Of a DNA stretch of 52,897 bases, positions 46,170-52,897 are shown piece by piece. Below the pieces are notes generated by a model. The model made no database searches. It saw nothing but the letters and a program-made list of their open reading frames with translations, and had not been told where the DNA came from. Position 1 is the first letter of the stretch. Every line of letters starts with the position of its first letter. The translations under genes were made by a program, and so were the position numbers. Origin of the DNA: Rhodospirillales bacterium (GTDB taxonomy: Bacteria; Pseudomonadota; Alphaproteobacteria; Acetobacterales; Acetobacteraceae); assembly GCA_025359905.1 (NCBI GenBank), contig JANYDF010000130.1, forward strand, positions 1 through 52,897, in the 5' to 3' direction.

Positions 46170-48535
46170 GACCGCAGCTTCCCTTGGGCACGAAACGCGT
46201 TGCCGAGCACCAGCAGCGACGACGACGACATCGCAATGGCGGCAATCCACGGCGTGACGTAGCCGGCCACCGCGAGCGGCACCACCAGCAGATTATAGCC
46301 AATCGACAGCCCGATGTTTTGCCGCATCGCCGCACGCGCCCGGCGCGCGGCGCGCAGTACGGTCAGCACTGGCCTGAGCGAAGCGCCCTGAAACACCACG
46401 TCGGCGACCGTCTGACTGATATCGGCGGCGGTGGAGGGCGAGGCGGAGACGTCGGCAGCCGCTAGGCAGGGGCCGTCGTTCAGGCCATCACCGACCATGA
46501 ACACCCGCTTGCCCTGCGCGCGCAGCGATTCAATCAGCGCCACTTTGCTGGCCGGGGTTTGTTGCGCGTGCCATACGGCGATGCCAAGTGACTCGGCGGC
46601 CTGCTGCACCGCCGGGGCGGCGTCGCCGGATGCAATCAGCACGTCGATCCCGATGGCGCGAACCGCACGCACGGTCGCCGCCGCATCCGGGCGCAGCCGT
46701 TCTTGGAAGGCAAAGCACAGCGGGGCCGCGCCCGGGCGAACCAGCCACAGTTCGGGACCGGCAGCGGCAGACCCGGTGAGGCCGCAAAAGCGGCGGCTGC
46801 CGAGGCGGATTTCGCCGCCGTCGCGCAGCAGGCTCAGCCCGAGTCCGGGATGCTCGATCACGCCGGGCAATTGCGGCGCCGCGCCACTGCCTGCCAGCAG
46901 CGCGCGGCACAGCGGGTGCCGGCTGTTGGCGGCAAGTCCTGCGGCAATCGCCAACGCCTGCGCATCGGACGAATCGGCAAGTAGCACTGGCTCGGTCAGC
47001 GTGCCGGTCTTGTCGAATACCACCGTAGTGGCGTTGGCCAGCCGCTCCAGCGCGGTGCCGGATTTCAACAGAATGCCTTGACGGAACAGCCGTGAGGTCA
47101 CCACCACCTGCACCGTCGGCACCGCGAGCGCCAGGGCGCAGGGGCAGGTGACGATCAGCACGGCGGCGGCGGTGATCAGGCTGTCCATGGCCGGGCGGCC
47201 CAGCGCCAGGTACCAGGCCAGGAAGGTGGCAAGCGCGGCCACGTGGACTGCGGGCGTATAGGCGCGCGCCACCCGATCAGCCAGCACGACAAAACGGCCG
47301 CGCGCTGCTTCGGCGGCTTCGATCAACCGCACGCATTCGGCGAGCAGCGTGGTGTTGCCGGTGGCGGTGGCGCGCACGGTGATGGCGTCGCCCAGGTTCA
47401 GTGTGCCCGCGAACACCAATGTGCCAGGTGCTGCGGGCTGCGGCAGGCTTTCGCCGGTGACCAGACTGGCGTCCAGCGAGGTTTCGCCGCGCGCGACTGT
47501 GCCATCGACTCCGATCCGTTCGCCCATGCCGGTCAGCACCAGATCGCCAGGAGCGACCGCTTCCTGGCGGCAGCGGCGCGTGCTGCCGTCGGCTTGCAGC
47601 ACGCTGACGTCGCCCGCGCGCAGCATCAGCAATTCCTGCGCGGTTTCCCGCGCCTTGCCGCGTGCCCGATGGTCAAGCACCCGGCCGATCAGCAGGAAAA
47701 ACAGCAGCGTCGAGGCGCTGTCGAAGTAGGTGTGCAGCCCGCCGCGCATCGTCTCGATCAGGCTCATCACGCTGACCAGCGTCACGCCGACGCTGATCGG
47801 CACATCCATGTTCGTTCGCCCGCGCGACAGCGCGGCGAGGGCGGAGCGGATGAACGGCAGGCTGGCGTAGCAGATGCACGGCAGCGCGATCAGCGCCGAG
47901 ACCCAATGCATCAAATCGCGCGTGGCCGGGCCCATGTTCTGGGTGAGGCCGACCCAGGTGCCGAGCGAGAGGAACATCACGTTGGCGGCCGAGAAGCCGG
48001 CGACGGCGAGGGCGCGGATCAGCGCCCGCCCGGTCTGGTCCTCGGCAGCGCGCAGGCAGGACTGGTCGAACGGGACCAGCCGGTAACCGAGTCCCTCGAC
48101 TTGCGCTGCAAGGCGATAGGCGCGCGCCGTGTCGCCTTTCCAGGCTAGCCGCAGCCGCCGGGTGGTCATGTTGACCCGTCCGGCCAGCAAGTCCGGCTCG
48201 CGCGCCAGCACGCTTTCGATCAACCACACGCAGGCGCCGCAGGTCAGGCCCTCGACCGCCAGGATCAGCGTGTTGACGCCATCCGCATCGGTGTCGATGT
48301 AGCGCGCCAGATCCCAGCGCTCGCCCGATTCAGGGCGCGGCGGCCGGTTGGCTGGATTGAGCACGCGCTGGCGATAGTAGTTGCCCAGCCCGAGGCCCTG
48401 AATGGTCTCGAACGCCGCAGCACATCCAGCACAGCAAAACCGCTCGGCGCCGGAAGGCTGGCCGCAATGTTGGCAGTGCACGCTGGCGGGTGGAGACCGC
48501 TGGGCGGTTTGCGCCTCGGTAAGGGTGGCGCTCAC
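46166..48535 (-). CDS. ccoI: Copper-translocating P-type ATPase CcoI/FixI
   Basis: Inner-membrane P1B-type ATPase that delivers copper for assembly of the CcoN subunit. The 789-residue protein carries an N-terminal cysteine-rich segment (CQHCGQP, FCCAGC), a heavy-metal-associated domain with GLTCGACVWLIES, several membrane helices, and the transport motif TCPCALALAVPT. The phosphorylation site is DKTGTLTEP and the hinge is GDGLNDGPCLAAADVS. The start is taken as the GTG at 48535, which overlaps the ccoH stop (GTGA). The frame is open upstream to 48604 within ccoH. CcoI rather than CopA is indicated by the cysteine-rich N-terminus and the operon position. Confidence 0.94.
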   Translation of the reverse strand: MSATLTEAQTAQRSPPASVHCQHCGQPSGAERFCCAGCAAAFETIQGLGLGNYYRQRVLNPANRPPRPESGERWDLARYIDTDADGVNTLILAVEGLTCGACVWLIESVLAREPDLLAGRVNMTTRRLRLAWKGDTARAYRLAAQVEGLGYRLVPFDQSCLRAAEDQTGRALIRALAVAGFSAANVMFLSLGTWVGLTQNMGPATRDLMHWVSALIALPCICYASLPFIRSALAALSRGRTNMDVPISVGVTLVSVMSLIETMRGGLHTYFDSASTLLFFLLIGRVLDHRARGKARETAQELLMLRAGDVSVLQADGSTRRCRQEAVAPGDLVLTGMGERIGVDGTVARGETSLDASLVTGESLPQPAAPGTLVFAGTLNLGDAITVRATATGNTTLLAECVRLIEAAEAARGRFVVLADRVARAYTPAVHVAALATFLAWYLALGRPAMDSLITAAAVLIVTCPCALALAVPTVQVVVTSRLFRQGILLKSGTALERLANATTVVFDKTGTLTEPVLLADSSDAQALAIAAGLAANSRHPLCRALLAGSGAAPQLPGVIEHPGLGLSLLRDGGEIRLGSRRFCGLTGSAAAGPELWLVRPGAAPLCFAFQERLRPDAAATVRAVRAIGIDVLIASGDAAPAVQQAAESLGIAVWHAQQTPASKVALIESLRAQGKRVFMVGDGLNDGPCLAAADVSASPSTAADISQTVADVVFQGASLRPVLTVLRAARRARAAMRQNIGLSIGYNLLVVPLAVAGYVTPWIAAIAMSSSSLLVLGNAFRAQGKLRS

Positions 48536-49035
48536 CGGACGAGAACGCGCCTGGTCACACGCATATCGTGCCCATCGGCTTTGATTTGCAGCAGCAAATC
48601 CCATTGGCCCTGATGCAGCGGCGTCGCCAGGGTGAAGCGCCCGGCCCCGGTTTGGTTCAGCGTGACCGCGACATCTGGCTCGTTGCCGATCGGGTGGCGC
48701 GCCATGCCCTGCACGGCAGCGGCGGGCAGCGGCTGTCCGTCACGCCCGGTCAGCACAATGGCGGGCAGATCGCCAGCGTTGTCCGCCTTCACGCGCCAGC
48801 CGAGCGCATTCTGCCGATCGACCCCGGACAGAATGCGGTTGTAATCGTTGCTCGTGTCGAAGTCGTCCAGCACCGCAGCGCCCGGAAATGTGGTGACGGC
48901 GAGGGTGATGAAACGGGCATTGACCGCCACCACCAAGCCCATTGCGATGAACAGCCAAACCGGAAACAGATTCCAGCCACTCCGGCGCGGGCCGCCTTGG
49001 CGAGAGACAGGCTTGCCAATCGTTGTGCCGCTCAT
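48532..49035 (-). CDS. ccoH: cbb3 oxidase assembly protein CcoH/FixH
   Basis: A 167-residue single-span membrane protein needed for stable assembly of cbb3 oxidase. The N-terminal segment SGWNLFPVWLFIAMGLVVAVNARFITLA is the membrane anchor and includes FixH-type residues. The periplasmic domain (DDFDTSNDYNRILSGVDRQNALGWRV to QGQWDLLLQIKADG) follows the family pattern. Its ATG overlaps the ccoG stop and its stop overlaps the ccoI GTG, so it is tightly coupled to both. Confidence 0.93.
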   Translation of the reverse strand: MSGTTIGKPVSRQGGPRRSGWNLFPVWLFIAMGLVVAVNARFITLAVTTFPGAAVLDDFDTSNDYNRILSGVDRQNALGWRVKADNAGDLPAIVLTGRDGQPLPAAAVQGMARHPIGNEPDVAVTLNQTGAGRFTLATPLHQGQWDLLLQIKADGHDMRVTRRVLVR

Positions 49036-50519
49036 TGTGAGGCTCCCGAACCAGACGTTGCCGGACCCATGAACAGCGATTCGTAGCTGAGCGTATCGCC
49101 GGTGGTATCGTTGCGAACTTTGAAGAAGATTGGCATCGAGCCGTTCGGCAGCGCCGCCGGCTGGCCCTGCACGAGCAGCCGGAAGGCGGCAACTTCGCTG
49201 CGCGGCACGCTCAGGTGCAAGGTTTCCCCGGCACCGGGGGCAGTTTCGCTTAGCAGCAGCGTGGCGCCCGGCAAACCGGACAGGCTGAGGGTGTATTCGC
49301 CCGGCTGCATGGTTTTGTTGGCCAATTTGAGGGTGAAGCCGTTGCGCAGCCCGCCATCCTTGAGGCGCACGAACAGCGGCGCACGGTCATGGATCAGCGA
49401 CAGCGTCATTTGCGAGCGGAAAATCAGGCCGAGCACCAAGCCGATCAGCACCAGCGAGAGGGCAATGGTGTAGATCAGCGTGCGCGGGCGCAGCAGGCGC
49501 AGATGGTGCGGCTTGCCCTGGCTGCGCGCGGCCTGCCCGGCCAGCGTATCCCAGGTGACCAGCCACGGCTTGCCGCCGCTTTTCTTCATCACGCTGTTGC
49601 AGGCGTCGATGCACAGGCCGCAGTTGATGCATTCGAGCTGAATGCCGTCGCGAATGTCGATGCCGGTCGGGCAGACATGCACGCAGGCGGCGCAGTCGAT
49701 GCAGTCGCCGAGTGCGGGCGCAGCAGCGGCGGTCACGGCAGCGGCTTGGGCGCGCCGGCCATGGCCGCGCGGCTCGCCGCGCCAGCCCTGGTAGGTGACG
49801 ATGATGCTCTGTTCGTCGAGCATTGCCGATTGGAAGCGCGGCCAGGGGCACATGTAGGTGCACACTTGCTCACGCGCCCAGCCAGCCAGCAGATACGTGG
49901 TGCACGTTAGAATGCCGGTGGCTGCATAAAGCTCCGGCGAGGCGGTGCCGTGCCAGAATTCGCTGACGGCCAGCGGCGCATCGACGAAGTACATCGTCCA
50001 GGCGCCACCGGTCCAGAACGCGATGCCGAGCCAGATGGCGTGCGTGGCGGTCTTACGCCACGCTTTATCCAGGCTCATCGCCCCCGCATCGCGCCGCATC
50101 CGCGCGTTGCGGTCGCCTTGCAGCCACCGCTCGACGGCCATGAACAGGTCGGTCCATACCGTCTGCGGGCAGGCGTAGCCGCACCACACCCGGCCGAACA
50201 GGCTGGTGACCAAGAACAGCGACACCGCCGCCGTGATCAACAGCCCGGTCAGCAGGTAGAAATCCTGCGGCCAAAGCACGAGGTTGAAGACGTAGAACCG
50301 CTCGTTCCACATATCGATCAGCAAGGCCTGGTCCGGTACGCCCGGGCCGCGATTCCAGCGCAGCCAGGGCAGGGCGTAGTAGATCAGCAGGCAAACGGCC
50401 AAGATCGCCCACTTCACCCGCCGCACCAGACCGCGCACGTCTTTTGGATAGACGCGGATGCGGCTGGCGTAGAGAGCTTCCGGTGAGGGAGGCTGTTCGA
50501 GCCGTGAAACGACACTCAT
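49032..50519 (-). CDS. ccoG: cbb3 oxidase accessory iron-sulfur protein CcoG/FixG
   Basis: A membrane protein of 495 residues that reduces or delivers Cu during cbb3 assembly. After the soluble start and membrane helices (WAILAVCLLIYYALPWL and others), it has WCGYACPQTVW. Two classic 4Fe-4S cluster motifs follow in CIDCAACVHVCPTGIDIRDG and CINCGLCIDACNSVM. The C-terminal domain is the beta-sandwich periplasmic part. ATG 50519 is preferred, with GGTGGAGG upstream; an in-frame GTG at 50537 would overlap ccoP by 14 nt. It lies four bases after ccoP. Confidence 0.94.
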   Translation of the reverse strand: MSVVSRLEQPPSPEALYASRIRVYPKDVRGLVRRVKWAILAVCLLIYYALPWLRWNRGPGVPDQALLIDMWNERFYVFNLVLWPQDFYLLTGLLITAAVSLFLVTSLFGRVWCGYACPQTVWTDLFMAVERWLQGDRNARMRRDAGAMSLDKAWRKTATHAIWLGIAFWTGGAWTMYFVDAPLAVSEFWHGTASPELYAATGILTCTTYLLAGWAREQVCTYMCPWPRFQSAMLDEQSIIVTYQGWRGEPRGHGRRAQAAAVTAAAAPALGDCIDCAACVHVCPTGIDIRDGIQLECINCGLCIDACNSVMKKSGGKPWLVTWDTLAGQAARSQGKPHHLRLLRPRTLIYTIALSLVLIGLVLGLIFRSQMTLSLIHDRAPLFVRLKDGGLRNGFTLKLANKTMQPGEYTLSLSGLPGATLLLSETAPGAGETLHLSVPRSEVAAFRLLVQGQPAALPNGSMPIFFKVRNDTTGDTLSYESLFMGPATSGSGASQ

Positions 50520-50523
50520 TAGG

Positions 50524-51393
50524 TTATTCGCCTCCACCCAGCGAATGAACGAACAACGCTACGCTTTTGATCGTCGCGGGGTCCAGGCGGGTGTTCCAGT
50601 TGGGCATCACACCTTGTTGAGGCTTGTTGACCTGCGAGACGATGAAAGCCCGGCTGCCGTCATACAGGTGCACCTTGGCGTTGAGTGGCGGGCCGCCAGC
50701 ATCGCGGTTGCCCTCACCCTTCTCGCCGTGGCAGGCGACGCAGTTCTCAGCATAGATCTGCGCGCCGGCTTTGGTGTCGGTGCTGGCCGGAACCACGCCC
50801 CACCAGACGCCGACATAATCGGCGACGGCCTCGATCTGGTCCGGCTTCAGCGTGCCGTCGGCGCCGAACGCGGGCATCTGGCTCTGCCGCGCATCCGGAT
50901 CGCTGCTGCGAATGCCGTGCGTGAGTGTGGTCTCGATATCGGTCAGCTTGCCACCCCACAGCCACACGTCGTCGCCCAGCGCCGGATAGCCAACCCGCCC
51001 AGCCCCGTTCGGCCCGTGGCAAGGCTGGCAGTTGTTGGCGAAGGTGATGCGCCCGGCGGTGATCGCCGTTTCCATCAGCTTCGGATCGCGGGCGATGTCG
51101 GCAATCGGCATCTTGGCGATCTTGTCCATGGCGTCTTTGTGCTGCTCATGAATGGCCGCCAGACCCGACATGGCATCGCCGCGCGATGAGTAGCCGAGCA
51201 GGCCATGCCAGTATCCGCTGCCATACGGGATGGACGGATACAGCAGGAACCAGCCGAGCGCCCAAATCACCGTTGCGATGAACACGTAGAGCCACCACTT
51301 CGGCAGCGGCGTGTTCAGTTCACGAATTCCGTCCCATACGTGGCCCGTGGTGTCCGTGCCGGTATGGCTGTCTTTTTCGATTTTGGTGGGCAT
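50524..51393 (-). CDS. ccoP: cbb3 oxidase dihaem cytochrome c subunit CcoP
   Basis: A 289-residue membrane-anchored cytochrome that passes electrons to the CcoNO core. The start HVWDGIRELNTPLPKWWLYVFIATVIWALGWFLLYPS is the typical CcoP N-terminus plus membrane helix. Two haem c sites are visible as CQPCH (in NNCQPCHGPNGAG) and CVACH (in ENCVACHGEKGEG), with MPAF and MPNW as probable distal ligand regions. It needs the cytochrome c maturation system, which is not in the window. Confidence 0.95.
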   Translation of the reverse strand: MPTKIEKDSHTGTDTTGHVWDGIRELNTPLPKWWLYVFIATVIWALGWFLLYPSIPYGSGYWHGLLGYSSRGDAMSGLAAIHEQHKDAMDKIAKMPIADIARDPKLMETAITAGRITFANNCQPCHGPNGAGRVGYPALGDDVWLWGGKLTDIETTLTHGIRSSDPDARQSQMPAFGADGTLKPDQIEAVADYVGVWWGVVPASTDTKAGAQIYAENCVACHGEKGEGNRDAGGPPLNAKVHLYDGSRAFIVSQVNKPQQGVMPNWNTRLDPATIKSVALFVHSLGGGE

Positions 51394-51405
51394 CTGTATA
51401 TTCCC

Positions 51406-51561
51406 TCAGCCCTCGTCACGGAACGGAATGGCGCCGTGGCTCTCGATCGTCTTGCGCCGGCCGGGCCAGTAGGTGGCCAGCGCAATGATCGTGAACACCA
51501 GCATCATCGGAACCACGGAATGGTTGCGCAGCCATAGGACGGTTTCGTTGAATGCTTGCAT
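51406..51561 (-). CDS. ccoQ: cbb3 oxidase subunit CcoQ
   Basis: A 51-residue single-helix membrane protein between ccoO and ccoP. The sequence has the short start MQAFNETVLWLRNHSVVPMM, a hydrophobic helix (LVFTIIALATYWPG), and a polar tail ending IPFRDEG. This is the usual stabilising subunit Q. Gaps of nine and twelve bases separate it from its neighbours. It is below the size cut of many gene finders, but position and composition support it. Confidence 0.9.
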   Translation of the reverse strand: MQAFNETVLWLRNHSVVPMMLVFTIIALATYWPGRRKTIESHGAIPFRDEG

Positions 51562-51570
51562 GCCGCCCTC

Positions 51571-52290
51571 CTATTGCCGCAGCGATTCTTCGCTGGTGTC
51601 AGCGAAGTTCACTTCCGTGCCGAGCACTTGCAGATAGGCCACCAGTGCATCCAGTTCGGTGACTTGCTTGCCATTCCCCGGGACCGTGTTGGCCTTCGGA
51701 TAGTGAGCGAGCAGCGCTTTGCTGTCGGCTTGCGGATTGGCTTGCGTTTCCAGGTCCGATTTGGCGCTGGCAATCTGCTCGTCGGTGTACGGCACGCCAA
51801 CGATCCGCAGCGTGTGCAGCTTATCGCCAATGTTGTCGTACGACAGTGCGGTGTCGGCCATGAAGGCGTAGTGCGGCATCAGGCTTTCCGGCACCAGCGC
51901 CTGCGGGTTCTTCAGATGGGCGTAGTGCCAATCGCTGGAATACTTGCCGCCCACCCGCGCCAGATCCGGGCCAATGCGCTTGGACCCCCACTGGAACGGA
52001 TGGTCATACATGCTCTCGGCGGCCAGGCTGTAGTGACCGTAACGCTCAACTTCGTCTTTGAGCGCCCGGATCATTTGGCTGTGGCAGACGTAGCAGCCTT
52101 CGCGGACATAGATGTCGCGCCCGGCCTGTTCCAGCGGGCTGTAGGGACGAACGCCCTGCACGTGCTCCACCGTGGTCTCGATGGTGAACAGCGGGATAAT
52201 CTCCACTAGCCCGCCAATCGAGATGGCGACGAGCGCCAGCACCAGCAGCAGGATAGCGTTTCGTTCGATCGTTTGGTGTTTGATGAACAT
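51571..52290 (-). CDS. ccoO: cbb3 oxidase monohaem cytochrome c subunit CcoO
   Basis: A 239-residue membrane-bound cytochrome c. An N-terminal membrane helix ([23 protein letters not shown]) is followed by the CcoO signature [27 protein letters not shown] with the single haem c site [41 protein letters not shown] and ESLMPHYAF (methionine ligand region) are also typical. It starts six bases after the ccoN stop. Confidence 0.96.
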   Translation of the reverse strand: MFIKHQTIERNAILLLVLALVAISIGGLVEIIPLFTIETTVEHVQGVRPYSPLEQAGRDIYVREGCYVCHSQMIRALKDEVERYGHYSLAAESMYDHPFQWGSKRIGPDLARVGGKYSSDWHYAHLKNPQALVPESLMPHYAFMADTALSYDNIGDKLHTLRIVGVPYTDEQIASAKSDLETQANPQADSKALLAHYPKANTVPGNGKQVTELDALVAYLQVLGTEVNFADTSEESLRQ

Positions 52291-52296
52291 GACGCG

Positions 52297-52897
52297 CTAC
52301 TCCGCGGCGACCGGCATCGCGCCGGAGAGGGGTTCGGAGCGAGGATTTGTGCTTGGGCTACGCACGGTCATGATCAGGTTGTAGACCATGATCAAAGCTC
52401 CGAGCAGGAACATCACGCCACCCAGCATGCGGATCACGTAGAACGGGTGAATCGCCACCACGCTTTCCAGGAACGAATACTGCAAGAAGCCCTGGCTGTC
52501 GTAAGCGCGCCACATCAGGCCTTCCATGATGCCCGCGACCCACATCGAAGCGATGTAGAGCACGATGCCGAGCGTGGAGGTCCAATAGTGCCACGCAGCC
52601 AACTTCTTGGAGTACAGCCCGCTGCGGTGCCACAGATCCGGCACCAGATAGTAAATCGCGCCGAAGCTGATGAACGCCACCCAGCCCAAGGCACCCGAAT
52701 GCACGTGGCCGATGCCCCAGTCGGTATAGTGGCTCAGCGAGTTCACCGAACGGATCGACATCACCGGCCCCTCGAAGGTGGCCATGCCGTAGAAGCCCAC
52801 CGCGGTGACGGAGAAGCGCAGGCCGGGATTGGTGCGCAGCTTGTCCCAGGCGCCCGACAGCGTCATCAGGCCGTTGATCATCCCGCCCCATGACGGC
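52297..52897 (-). CDS. ccoN: cbb3 oxidase catalytic subunit CcoN, partial (N-terminus outside window)
   Basis: Last 200 codons of the haem-copper oxidase subunit I of the cbb3 type; the rest lies beyond the window end. Visible CcoN features are [62 protein letters not shown] with conserved histidines near the haem sites, [10 protein letters not shown], and the C-terminal membrane helices. The stop at 52297 is followed by ccoO. It is the first gene of the leftward ccoNOQP-GHIS run, so its promoter lies outside the window. Confidence 0.96.
   Translation of the reverse strand, partial: PSWGGMINGLMTLSGAWDKLRTNPGLRFSVTAVGFYGMATFEGPVMSIRSVNSLSHYTDWGIGHVHSGALGWVAFISFGAIYYLVPDLWHRSGLYSKKLAAWHYWTSTLGIVLYIASMWVAGIMEGLMWRAYDSQGFLQYSFLESVVAIHPFYVIRMLGGVMFLLGALIMVYNLIMTVRSPSTNPRSEPLSGAMPVAAE

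Overview
The window is GC-rich, densely coded DNA, most likely the chromosome of an alphaproteobacterium. The combination of genes and the protein flavour (ppiD-tpiA-secG-pyrG-kdsA, a fused LivM-LivG transporter subunit, a cbb3 oxidase operon, an intracellular PHB depolymerase and a PEP-CTERM protein) would suit Rhodospirillales/Acetobacteraceae. That placement is inferred from memory of these families. No rRNA, tRNA, CRISPR array, insertion sequence or phage module was recognised, so this reads as core plus lightly accessory chromosome.

Layout. 1-5.9 kb: a housekeeping block with a PpiD-type periplasmic chaperone (minus strand, C-terminus cut by the window) divergent from tpiA, secG, pyrG, a HAD-phosphatase remnant and kdsA. 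6-11.5 kb: mixed single genes, namely a Uma2 nuclease, a catalytically degenerate S1C-type protease homologue, msrA, mobA, a PNPOx-fold flavoprotein, a tiny lipoprotein and an Uup-like ABC-F ATPase. 11.6-16.7 kb: a complete branched-chain amino-acid (Liv) ABC transporter in which permease LivM and ATPase LivG are one polypeptide. 16.6-25 kb: an HxlR regulator divergent from qorB, an AIM24-type protein, a tartrate/D-malate dehydrogenase homologue, two MDR oxidoreductases, an MNT-type nucleotidyltransferase and two tandem Gfo/Idh oxidoreductases. 25.1-27.4 kb: trehalose-6-phosphate synthase followed at once by a sulfotransferase with no ATG/GTG/TTG start before its PAPS-binding loop. 27.4-34 kb: a 531-nt gap, the fluoride channel gene crcB, cydDC, an OmpA-like lipoprotein and recQ. 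34-41.5 kb: acyl-CoA synthetase, phaZ, an RMD1/DUF155-like membrane protein, a sterol-desaturase-family enzyme, a BaiN-type flavoprotein, a DoxX-like membrane protein and msrB. 41.6-44.6 kb: a PEP-CTERM surface protein with a clear terminator, a sugar-phosphate isomerase-like TIM barrel and an orphan sugar-binding protein. 44.6-52.9 kb: hemN and the complete ccoNOQP-ccoGHIS cluster (ccoN cut by the window end), with a CRP/FNR-type palindrome in front of hemN.

How the genes fit together. The right end builds a high-affinity cbb3 terminal oxidase: structural subunits, copper and assembly proteins, and oxygen-independent haem synthesis by HemN. cydDC adds thiol export needed for cytochrome maturation and bd oxidase assembly. 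Together with PHB mobilisation (phaZ) and methionine sulfoxide repair (msrA, msrB), this suggests an organism that moves between oxygen regimes. No dramatic multi-gene novel system is obvious. The most original signals are the otsA-sulfotransferase pair with its start-codon problem, an internally deleted HAD gene retained in the pyrG-kdsA operon, a near-leaderless promoter for pyrG, and the CRP/FNR-type site overlapping the ccoS stop codon.
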